From NCBI GenBank assembly GCA_947173485.1, contig CAMWFH010000002.1:124001-188000 (forward strand): a DNA stretch of 64,000 bases, in the 5' to 3' direction. The translations under genes were made by a program, and so were the position numbers. Source of the DNA: an uncultured Clostridia bacterium (GTDB lineage: Bacteria > Bacillota > Clostridia > Oscillospirales > Oscillospiraceae). Under the pieces are notes generated by a model that saw nothing but the letters and a program-made list of their open reading frames with translations, searched no databases and was not told the origin of the DNA. Positions 24,307 to 31,968 of the stretch are shown here, one piece after another (position 1 is the first letter of the stretch; the number at the start of each line of letters is the position of its first letter).

Positions 24307-27300
24307 ATGCAAGACTACCTATTAGGCGTCGATATCGGCTCCACCACCGTGAAGATCGCGGTGCTGGACGCCGGCGGTGCGCCTCGCTTCCACGCCTATG
24401 AGCGCCACTGCGCCCGCATCCAGGAGACCCTGGCCGGTCTCCTCCGGCAGGCGGAGGCGGCCCTGGGGCCCACCGCGGCCCGGCCCGCCATCACCGGCAG
24501 CGGCGGCATGGCGCTGGCCAAGGAGCTGTCGGTCCCCTTTTTGCAGGAGGTCATCGCGGTGTCCCTGTCCCTGGGGCGGTGGTATCCCCAGGCGGATGTA
24601 GCCATCGAGCTGGGGGGCGAGGACGCCAAGATCCTCTACCTCACCGGGGGCCGAGACCAGCGGATGAACGGTATCTGCGCCGGGGGCACCGGGTCCTTCA
24701 TCGACCAGATGGCCGCCCTGCTCCAGACCGACGCCAAGGGCCTGGACGCCCTGGCGGAGCACTACAAGCGCATCTACCCCATCGCCGCCCGGTGCGGCGT
24801 GTTCGCCAAGAGCGACCTACAGCCCCTCATCAACGACGGCGCGGCCAGGGAGGACCTGGCGGCCTCCATCCTCCAGGCGGTGGTGAACCAGACGATCAGC
24901 GGCCTGGCCTGCGGCCGGCCCATCCGGGGGAACGTGGCCTTCCTGGGGGGGCCCCTCCACTTCCTGCCCCAGCTCCGCGCCGCCTTCATCCGCACCCTGC
25001 GCCTCACCGGGGACCAGGCCATCCAGCCGGAGCGCAGCCACCTCTTCGCCGCCATGGGTGCGGCCCTCTCCACCCTGGAGAACCGGGGGGAGACGGTCTC
25101 CCTGGGGGACCTGGCGGCCCGTCTGGAGGCCGGAGTGGCCCTGGAGACGGAGATCAAGCGCCTGCCGTCCCTCTTCGACAGTGAGCTGGCCTACCAGGCC
25201 TTCCTGACCAGCCACAGCCGCCATAAGGTGGCCCGGGCGGACCTGGCAAAGGCCCGGGGGGCCTGCTTCCTGGGCATCGACGCCGGGTCCACCACCACCA
25301 AGCTGGCCCTGATCGACAGCGAGGGCCGCCTGCTCTACGACTATTACGCGGGCAACGAGGGCAACCCCCTGGCCACCATCATCCGGGCCCTGGGGGTCCT
25401 GCATCAAAAAATGCCCGCCGTGGCCCGGATCGCCCGGGCCTGCTCCACCGGTTACGGCGAGGCCCTGATCCAGTCGGCCCTCCGGCTGGAGGAGGGGGAG
25501 GTGGAGACCATCGCCCACTGCCAGGCCGCCGCCTTCTTCGACCCCCAGGTGGACTGCGTCCTGGACATCGGGGGCCAGGATATGAAGTGCATCAAGCTCC
25601 ACGATGGCAGCGTGGACAGCATCATGCTCAACGAGGCCTGCTCCTCCGGGTGCGGGTCCTTCCTGGAGAACTTCGCCAACTCCCTGGACCTGACCGCCGC
25701 CCAGTTCGCCAAAGAGGCCCTGTATGCCGGGGACCCGGTGGACCTGGGCACCCGGTGTACCGTGTTCATGAACTCCAACGTGAAGCAGGCCCAGAAGGAG
25801 GGGGCCACCCTGGGGGACATCTCCGCCGGGCTCAGCTACTCCGTGGTGAAGAACGCCCTCTACAAGGTGCTGAAATGCACCAGCCCCCAGGAGCTGGGGG
25901 ACCACATCGTGGTCCAGGGGGGCACCTTCTACAACGACGCGGTCCTCCGGTGCTTCGAGAATTTATTGGGGGCAGAGGTGGTCCGGCCGGACATCGCCGG
26001 CATCATGGGCGCCTTCGGCGCGGCCCTCATCGCCCGCCAGCGCTACCACGGACAGAAGAGCACCATGCTCCCCATGGAGGAGATCGCCACTCTGACCTGG
26101 GAGACCAAGCTCCGCCGGTGCGGCGGCTGCGAGAACAACTGCCAGCTCACCGTCAGCGACTTCGGCGGCGGCCGGCGGTACGTCACCGGCAACCGCTGCG
26201 AGAAGGGGGCCCTGGATGGCAGGACCAAGGCGGACGTGCCCAACCTGATGCAGTACAAATTCAAGCGGATCTTCGACTACGAGCCCCTGGCCGAGGCCGA
26301 GGCGGAGCGGGGGACCATCGGCATCCCACGGGTGCTGAACCTCTACGAGAACTACCCCTTCTGGGCCACCCTGTTCCGGGCGCTGAAGTTCCGGGTGGTG
26401 CTGAGCCCACCCAGCAGCAAGAAGATCTATAACCTGGGCATCGAGACCATCCCCAGTGAGAGCGAGTGCTACCCCGCCAAGCTGACCCACGGCCATCTCC
26501 AGTGGCTCATCGACCAGGGCGTCAAGACCATCTTCTACCCCTGCGTCTTTTACGAGTACAAGGAGGACCCCCAGTCCCAGAACCACTTCAACTGCCCCAT
26601 CGTCATGTCCTACCCGGAGAACCTGCGGAACAACATGGAGCTTTTGTGGGGGGACCAGATCAAGTTCCTGCACCCCTTCGTGGCCTTCACCGATCTGGAC
26701 ACCATCCGGGAGCGGCTGGAGACCGTGCTGGAGCGGGACCTGGGCGTCCCCCGGCAGGAGACCGCCCAGGCGGCGAAGCTGGCCTGGGAGGAGCAGCGGC
26801 GGTGCAAGGAGGATATCGCCCGAGAGGGGGAGCGGGTCCTCCGGTGGGTGGAGGAGGGGCGGCACAACGCCATCGTCCTGGCGGGCCGGCCCTACCACTG
26901 CGACCCGGAGATCAACCACGGCATCCCGGAGATGATCGCCTCCTACGGCTACGCCGTCCTCACCGAGGACAGCGTGGCCCATCTGGCCCAGCGGGAGGAG
27001 GGGGGCGGGAAAAAGATGGAGCACCCCCTCCGGGTGACGGACCAGTGGACCTACCACGCCCGGCTCTACGCCGCCGCCGCCTTCGTCCGGGACCGGGACG
27101 ACCTGGACCTGGTCCAGCTCAACTCCTTCGGCTGCGGGGTGGACGCCGTCACCACCGACCAGGTCAGCGAGATCCTCACCGGGGCCGGCAAGCTCTACAC
27201 CCTGCTGAAGATCGACGAGGTGAACAACCTGGGGGCCGCCCGGATCCGCATCCGCTCCCTGATCTGCGCCCTCAGGATGCGCAAGGAGCGGAACATCCAC

Positions 27301-28644
27301 GCCAAGCCCACCGCCCCGGTGGCCTACCGCCGGGCGGAGTTCACCCGGGAGATGCGAAAGGAGGGCTACACCCTCCTGTGCCCCCAGATGTCGCCCATCC
27401 ACTTCGACCTGATCGAGCCGGCCATCCGGCAGTTCGGCTACAACGTGGAGGTCCTGCGCAACGACGACCGCTCCGCCATCGACACGGGGCTGAAATACGT
27501 CAACAACGACGCCTGTTTTCCCACCCTGACGGTGGTGGGGCAGATCATGGAGGCGGTGCTGTCCGGCCAGTACGACACGGACCACCTAGCCATCATGATG
27601 ACCCAGACCGGCGGCGGCTGCCGGGCCAGCAACTATGTGGGCTTCATCCGCCTGGCTCTGGAGCGGGAGGGGCTGGGCCATATCCCGGTGGTGAGCCTCA
27701 ACGCCAACGGCATGGAGAAGAACAGCGGCTTCCACTACACGCCCATGATGCTCTTAAAGGCGGTCCAGGCCCTGCTCCTGGGGGACACCCTCATGTGTAT
27801 GCTCTACCGGGTCCGGCCCTACGAGGCCCAGCCGGGGGCCGCCGATGCCCTCCACCACAAGTGGCGGGACCGCTGCATCCAGTACTTAGCCGGCAAGGGG
27901 GCCCATATGGGCCGCTACCGGGCCCTCATCCGGGACATGGTCCGGGACTTCGACGCCCTGCCCCTGCTGGACATCCCCCGGAAGATCCGGGTGGGCGTCG
28001 TGGGGGAGATCCTGGTGAAGTATATGCCCCTGGCCAACAACCACCTGGTGGAGGTGCTGGAGCGGGAGGGGGCCGAGGCGGTGGTGCCGGAGATGGCGGG
28101 CTTCTTCGAGTACTGCTTCTATAACGCCGACTACAAGGCCCACGCCCTGGGGGGCAAGAACTCGGTGAAGCTCTCCTGCCGGGCGGCCATCGCCGCCATC
28201 GAATGGCTCCGGGCCCCCATCCGAAAGGCCCTGCGGGCCAGCCAGAGGTTCACCGAGCCGCCTTACATCGAGCACCTGGGGGAGTATGCCAAGCCCTACC
28301 TCTCCCTGGGCAACCAGTGCGGCGAGGGCTGGTTCCTCACCGCCGAGATGGTGGAGCTGGTGAAGAGCGGGGTGCCCAACGTGGTCTGCGTCCAGCCCTT
28401 CGCGTGTTTGCCCAACCATGTGGTGGGCAAGGGGGTCATGCGGGCCATCCAGCGGGACTATCCCGAGGCCAACCTGATCGCCATCGACTACGACCCCGGC
28501 GCCAGCGAGGTCAACCAGCTCAACCGCATCAAGCTGATGCTCACCGCCGCCCGGGAGGCCGCCAAGGCGGAGGACCGGGGGAGCGGCCAAGGGAACGTTC
28601 AAGAGAGCGGTCAGGAGAGCAGCCGGGAGGCGGCGGCGGTATGA
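24307..28644 (+). CDS. 2-hydroxyacyl-CoA dehydratase activase-related large protein
   Basis: 1445 residues. Two BcrA/BadF-type ASKHA ATPase domains lie in tandem: GVDIGSTTVKIAVLDAGG at residue 6 and GIDAGSTTTKLALIDSEG at about 323. Each has the Cys-Gly cluster-binding region (GICAGGTGSF; EACSSGCGSF) of activases that inject an electron into the dehydratase with ATP. Then come a DUF2229-like region (~600-900) with RRCGGCENNC and a C-terminal 2-hydroxyglutaryl-CoA dehydratase-like domain with many Cys. Such fused proteins are common in Clostridia and their substrate is unknown; no HgdA/B pair or CoA-transferase is adjacent. The ATG has only a weak GGGGG site. The TetR gene overlaps its stop. 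Confidence 0.88.
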   Translation: MQDYLLGVDIGSTTVKIAVLDAGGAPRFHAYERHCARIQETLAGLLRQAEAALGPTAARPAITGSGGMALAKELSVPFLQEVIAVSLSLGRWYPQADVAIELGGEDAKILYLTGGRDQRMNGICAGGTGSFIDQMAALLQTDAKGLDALAEHYKRIYPIAARCGVFAKSDLQPLINDGAAREDLAASILQAVVNQTISGLACGRPIRGNVAFLGGPLHFLPQLRAAFIRTLRLTGDQAIQPERSHLFAAMGAALSTLENRGETVSLGDLAARLEAGVALETEIKRLPSLFDSELAYQAFLTSHSRHKVARADLAKARGACFLGIDAGSTTTKLALIDSEGRLLYDYYAGNEGNPLATIIRALGVLHQKMPAVARIARACSTGYGEALIQSALRLEEGEVETIAHCQAAAFFDPQVDCVLDIGGQDMKCIKLHDGSVDSIMLNEACSSGCGSFLENFANSLDLTAAQFAKEALYAGDPVDLGTRCTVFMNSNVKQAQKEGATLGDISAGLSYSVVKNALYKVLKCTSPQELGDHIVVQGGTFYNDAVLRCFENLLGAEVVRPDIAGIMGAFGAALIARQRYHGQKSTMLPMEEIATLTWETKLRRCGGCENNCQLTVSDFGGGRRYVTGNRCEKGALDGRTKADVPNLMQYKFKRIFDYEPLAEAEAERGTIGIPRVLNLYENYPFWATLFRALKFRVVLSPPSSKKIYNLGIETIPSESECYPAKLTHGHLQWLIDQGVKTIFYPCVFYEYKEDPQSQNHFNCPIVMSYPENLRNNMELLWGDQIKFLHPFVAFTDLDTIRERLETVLERDLGVPRQETAQAAKLAWEEQRRCKEDIAREGERVLRWVEEGRHNAIVLAGRPYHCDPEINHGIPEMIASYGYAVLTEDSVAHLAQREEGGGKKMEHPLRVTDQWTYHARLYAAAAFVRDRDDLDLVQLNSFGCGVDAVTTDQVSEILTGAGKLYTLLKIDEVNNLGAARIRIRSLICALRMRKERNIHAKPTAPVAYRRAEFTREMRKEGYTLLCPQMSPIHFDLIEPAIRQFGYNVEVLRNDDRSAIDTGLKYVNNDACFPTLTVVGQIMEAVLSGQYDTDHLAIMMTQTGGGCRASNYVGFIRLALEREGLGHIPVVSLNANGMEKNSGFHYTPMMLLKAVQALLLGDTLMCMLYRVRPYEAQPGAADALHHKWRDRCIQYLAGKGAHMGRYRALIRDMVRDFDALPLLDIPRKIRVGVVGEILVKYMPLANNHLVEVLEREGAEAVVPEMAGFFEYCFYNADYKAHALGGKNSVKLSCRAAIAAIEWLRAPIRKALRASQRFTEPPYIEHLGEYAKPYLSLGNQCGEGWFLTAEMVELVKSGVPNVVCVQPFACLPNHVVGKGVMRAIQRDYPEANLIAIDYDPGASEVNQLNRIKLMLTAAREAAKAEDRGSGQGNVQESGQESSREAAAV

Positions 28645-29252
28645 GACAGGAGACAGACAAGCGCAAGGAGATCGTGGCTGCCGCCCGGACCCTCTTTGGC
28701 CGCCACGGCTACGCCAAGGTGTCCCTCCGGGACATCGCCGGCGAGGCCGGCATGAGCGTAGGCAACCTGACCTACTACTACCACCGGAAGGCCGACCTGA
28801 TGGAGGCCACCCTGGCGGAGTTCCGGCAGGCCGTGCGGCCCCCGGCGCCGCCAGAGGACCTGGAGGCGCTGATAGAGTTCCTGGACCAGTATGAGCGGGA
28901 GCTGGAGGACAACGCCTTCTACTTTCGGACCTGCGGCCCTCTGGAGGAACAGCTGGAGGAGACCCGGGCCGATGCCGTCCGGGAGCTGCGGGCCCTGTGG
29001 GACGCTATCCTGGAGAACCTGCTGGCAGCGGGGCTGCTGGCGGAGCCGGCTTATCCCGGCCAGCATAAGGCCGTTTCCACGGCGGTACAGATGGTCTTTC
29101 GTCACTGGGCGTCCTTCGCCCGGACGGAGGCCGCCGCCGGCGGCGCGCCCAGCTTTCAGTGCTGCGTGTGGGCCATTCTTTATCCGAACCTAACAGAAAA
29201 AGGACGTATGGCACTTGCCAGGGGGAATTATGGCGAAAAACAGGCAATTTGA
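28641..29252 (+). CDS. TetR-family transcriptional regulator
   Basis: 203 residues starting at the ATG that overlaps the activase stop. The N-terminal HTH reads RKEIVAAARTLFGRHGYAKV, then LRDIAGEAGMSVGNLTYYYH, the canonical TetR pattern. The C-terminal ligand domain is unassigned. Its coupling to the activase gene suggests it senses a metabolite of that pathway (inference). Confidence 0.88.
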   Translation: MRQETDKRKEIVAAARTLFGRHGYAKVSLRDIAGEAGMSVGNLTYYYHRKADLMEATLAEFRQAVRPPAPPEDLEALIEFLDQYERELEDNAFYFRTCGPLEEQLEETRADAVRELRALWDAILENLLAAGLLAEPAYPGQHKAVSTAVQMVFRHWASFARTEAAAGGAPSFQCCVWAILYPNLTEKGRMALARGNYGEKQAI

Positions 29253-30114
29253 GTTACTGTGCCTTCTGCTGGAGGGCAAGATGTGGACCGCGCCGGAGCT
29301 GGCGGAGCGGCTGGAGGTGTCCGGCCGCACGATCTATCGGGACCTAGACGCCCTCTCCGCCGCCGGCATCCCGGTCTATGCCCAGCGGGGCCGGTTCGGC
29401 GGGATCCGGCTGCTGGAGGGGTTCCAGCTGGAGCGGACCCTGCTGACGCCGGAGCAGCAGGAGGAGGTGCTGGCGGCATTGCAGGCCATGACCGGCCTCC
29501 TGCCGGACCAGGGGGCCTTGGGCCGCCTCTCCGCCCTCTTCCGCCGGGAGGGGACCAACTGGCTGGAGATGGACTTCACCGGCTGGGGCGAGGGGACTGC
29601 CCCCGTCTTTGCCACCCTGAAGGAGGCGATCCTCAGCCGGCAGGTGGTGTCCTTCACCTATCACAACAGCGCCGGGGAGCGGAGCTGCCGGCAGGTGGAG
29701 CCCATGCGGCTGCGGTGCAAGGGGGGCAGCTGGTATCTCCGGGGCTGGTGCCGGATGCGGGAGGATTTCCGCCTGTTCCGCCTGACCCGTATCGAGGACC
29801 TGACCGTCACGGAGGAGACCTTCATCCCCCGGCAGGGACTGCCGGAGGAGGTGGATACGGAGACGGACCACCCCGTGGCCCTGCGCCTGCGCTTCGCCCC
29901 CTCCGCCGCCTATCGGGTCCACGATGCCTTTGCCCCCTCCGCCGTCACGGCCCAGCCTGACGGGTCCTACCTGGTGGAGCAGACCTACCCGGCGGGGGAG
30001 TGGATCCGGTCCTTCCTGCTGTCCTTCGGGGACCAGGTGGAGGTCCTGGCCCCGGAGGAGCTTCGGACGGAGCTGCGGGAAGAGGGGAAAAAGATCGCGG
30101 CGAGATATAAATAG
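29230..30114 (+). CDS. HTH/WYL-domain transcriptional regulator (YafY-like)
   Basis: N-terminal winged HTH (LLCLLLEGKMWTAPELAERL, then SGRTIYRDLDAL), then a WYL domain at about residues 135-215 (VEPMRLRCKGGSWYLRGWC) and a C-terminal extension. WYL regulators bind nucleic acid or nucleotide ligands and often respond to DNA damage. Start at 29230 has GGGGG upstream; it overlaps the TetR gene by 23 nt. 294 residues. Confidence 0.88.
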   Translation: MAKNRQFELLCLLLEGKMWTAPELAERLEVSGRTIYRDLDALSAAGIPVYAQRGRFGGIRLLEGFQLERTLLTPEQQEEVLAALQAMTGLLPDQGALGRLSALFRREGTNWLEMDFTGWGEGTAPVFATLKEAILSRQVVSFTYHNSAGERSCRQVEPMRLRCKGGSWYLRGWCRMREDFRLFRLTRIEDLTVTEETFIPRQGLPEEVDTETDHPVALRLRFAPSAAYRVHDAFAPSAVTAQPDGSYLVEQTYPAGEWIRSFLLSFGDQVEVLAPEELRTELREEGKKIAARYK

Positions 30115-30177
30115 GACAGACTGCTGTCAGGTTTGCTCTGGTATACTGGGACCATCTTTAAGAAGGAGGTCCTATCG

Positions 30178-30444
30178 ATGGACAAGATCTTTTGCCAGAG
30201 CTGCGGGATGCCCTTAGAGCACCCGGAGGACCACGGCACCGAGGCCGGCGGCGCCCCGAGCCCCGACTACTGCCACTACTGCTACCAGGAGGGCCGGTTC
30301 CCCGAGGGGCAGGCTATGGAGGACATCATCCAGTTCAATCTGCGCTTCAATGAGGAGAACGGCCACCCCATGGGCTCCCAGGCCGATGCCGAGGCCATGA
30401 TGCGCGCCTGGTTCCCCACCCTGAAGCGGTGGCGGAAGGCTTGA
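30178..30444 (+). CDS. Small zinc-ribbon protein
   Basis: 88 residues behind AAGGAGGT. Four cysteines in two knuckles, CQSCGMP and CHYCYQEG, match the putative zinc-ribbon family often fused to or encoded near regulators and transporters. Function unknown. A TATACT box lies at 30142-30147 but without a convincing -35. Confidence 0.75.
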   Translation: MDKIFCQSCGMPLEHPEDHGTEAGGAPSPDYCHYCYQEGRFPEGQAMEDIIQFNLRFNEENGHPMGSQADAEAMMRAWFPTLKRWRKA

Positions 30445-30469
30445 CAAAGGCCCTGCTATGGAAGATAAT

Positions 30470-30507
30470 GGACTGCGGAGAAAAATGCTCTCCGCAGTCC
30501 GCTTTTT
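30470..30507 (+). terminator. Intrinsic terminator after the zinc-ribbon gene
   Basis: A perfect 12-bp stem (30470-30481 with 30489-30500), 7-nt loop, then GC and five T. Strong rho-independent terminator. Confidence 0.92.
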
Positions 30508-30532
30508 ATCCGCTCTATGAAGGAGGCCGCCT

Positions 30533-30877
30533 ATGCCAAGGGTCTATCAGCTGCAAAATTGGTACTTCACCCCCCATCGCTTGGGGAAGGAAGCGCTGTG
30601 GGATGTCCACGGCAACATCTTTGGCCATCCGAAGTTCCCGGAGGGCATCAAGGTCCACACCTCCGCCGTCCAGTCCGTCCGGGTGGGCCTGGAGGCGCTG
30701 GAGGTGCAGACCCGCAACTCCGTCTATCAGTGCCCCTACAGCAGCTGCAAGGACCCAGACGGCAGCTTCCTGGACGCGGAGGCGCTGTTTCCCGAGCCGC
30801 CGGGGGAGGAGGCCCTCCAGGCCCTGGTGACCGCCATCTACACCCAGCGGTGGGAGCAGGGGCCGCCGACACGATAG
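30533..30877 (+). CDS. Conserved-looking hypothetical protein
   Basis: 114 residues with AAGGAGG before the ATG. Soluble, Trp/His/Tyr-rich N-terminus (YQLQNWYFTPHRLG) and one CPYSSC pair. No family recognised and no informative neighbour: it lies between a terminator and the convergent lactate dehydrogenase gene. Confidence 0.55.
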   Translation: MPRVYQLQNWYFTPHRLGKEALWDVHGNIFGHPKFPEGIKVHTSAVQSVRVGLEALEVQTRNSVYQCPYSSCKDPDGSFLDAEALFPEPPGEEALQALVTAIYTQRWEQGPPTR

Positions 30878-30895
30878 CGCGCTATCGTCCTAACA

Positions 30896-31843
30896 TTATA
30901 GTCCCAAAGAGGCGATGGCGCTCTTCAGCTGGTCCGCCGAGGCAGTGAGGGCCTGCCGCTCCCCCTGGCTCAGGGGGATCTCCAGGACCTTCTCCAGCCC
31001 CCGGCGGCCCACCAGGGAGGGGATGCTCAGCGCCGCGCCCCGGAGGCCGTACTCCCCCTCCAGCACCACGGAGATGGGCAGCACCGCGTGCTCGTCCCGG
31101 ACGATGGCGGCGGCGATGCGGCCCACCGCCATGGCGATGCCGTAGTAGGTGGCGCCCTTCCGCTGGATGATCTCATAGGCGCTGTCCCGGATCTCCCGGT
31201 AGAGCCGGTCCCGGCGGGCGGCGTGGAGGGTGACGCCCCGGAGGCGGCAGAAGCTCTCCAGGTCCAGCCCCGACACGTTGGCCCCGCTCCACACCGCCAG
31301 CTCGCTGTCCCCATGTTCGCCGATGATGAAGGCGTGGATGTTCCGGCTGTCCACCGCCAGCTCCTCTCCCAAGAGCTGCTTGAACCGCCCGGTGTCCAGC
31401 ACGGTGCCGGAGCCGATGACCCGCTCCTTGGGGTAGCCGGAGAGGCGCCAGGCGGCGTAGGTCAGCACGTCCACCGGGTTGGACACCACCAGCAGGATGC
31501 CCCCGAAGTCCCGCTTGCAGACCTCCTCCAGGACGGACCGGAGGATGGCGGTGTTCTTCTCGATGAGGTCCAGCCGGGTCTCTCCCGGCTTCTGGTTGGC
31601 CCCGGCGGTGATCACCACCAGGGCGCAGTCGGTGATGTCGTCATAGCCCCCGGCGGTGATGCGCATGGACGCGCCGTAGGGCAGGCCGTCGCTCAGGTCC
31701 ATGGCCTCCCCCTCGGCCTTGGCGGCGTTGGCGTCCAGCAGGACCAGCTCGGAGAACAGCCCCTGCTGCAAAAAGCGGAAGGCGATGGACGCCCCCACGA
31801 AGCCGCAGCCGATGATGGCTGCTTTTCTGTTGTTGATGGTCAT
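30896..31843 (-). CDS. ldh: L-lactate dehydrogenase
   Basis: Reduces pyruvate to L-lactate with NADH, a fermentative electron sink. The Rossmann motif GCGFVGASIAFRF is at residues 12-24. The active-site loop ANQKPGETRLDL carries Gln (lactate) rather than Arg (malate) at the specificity position, and Arg for catalysis. The proton-donor His is in IIGEHGDSE. 315 residues; GGAG precedes the ATG. Confidence 0.93.
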   Translation of the reverse strand: MTINNRKAAIIGCGFVGASIAFRFLQQGLFSELVLLDANAAKAEGEAMDLSDGLPYGASMRITAGGYDDITDCALVVITAGANQKPGETRLDLIEKNTAILRSVLEEVCKRDFGGILLVVSNPVDVLTYAAWRLSGYPKERVIGSGTVLDTGRFKQLLGEELAVDSRNIHAFIIGEHGDSELAVWSGANVSGLDLESFCRLRGVTLHAARRDRLYREIRDSAYEIIQRKGATYYGIAMAVGRIAAAIVRDEHAVLPISVVLEGEYGLRGAALSIPSLVGRRGLEKVLEIPLSQGERQALTASADQLKSAIASLGL

Positions 31844-31910
31844 AGGTCCGCTCCTTTTTCTTCTTATTTCCAGGCTAGGTCCAGTATGCCGCTCCTGCGG
31901 CAAAATATGC

Positions 31911-31939
31911 AGGCCGGCTGTCCCTCCGACAGCCGGCCT
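31911..31939 (-). terminator. Terminator of the GTPase-NYN gene
   Basis: A perfect 12-bp stem (31911-31922 with 31928-31939), loop of 5, followed on the minus strand by a T-rich run (GCATATTTTG). It sits ~30 nt past the stop at 31969 and before ldh. Confidence 0.8.
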
Positions 31940-31968
31940 TGCGATATCCTTTATGATATGGTGTTCGG

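Noticed and set aside
25963..27585. A 540-codon minus-strand open frame inside the activase gene
   Set aside because: Typical GC-rich shadow frame: compositionally biased, no motif, no start signal, and the plus-strand gene is intact and well recognised.
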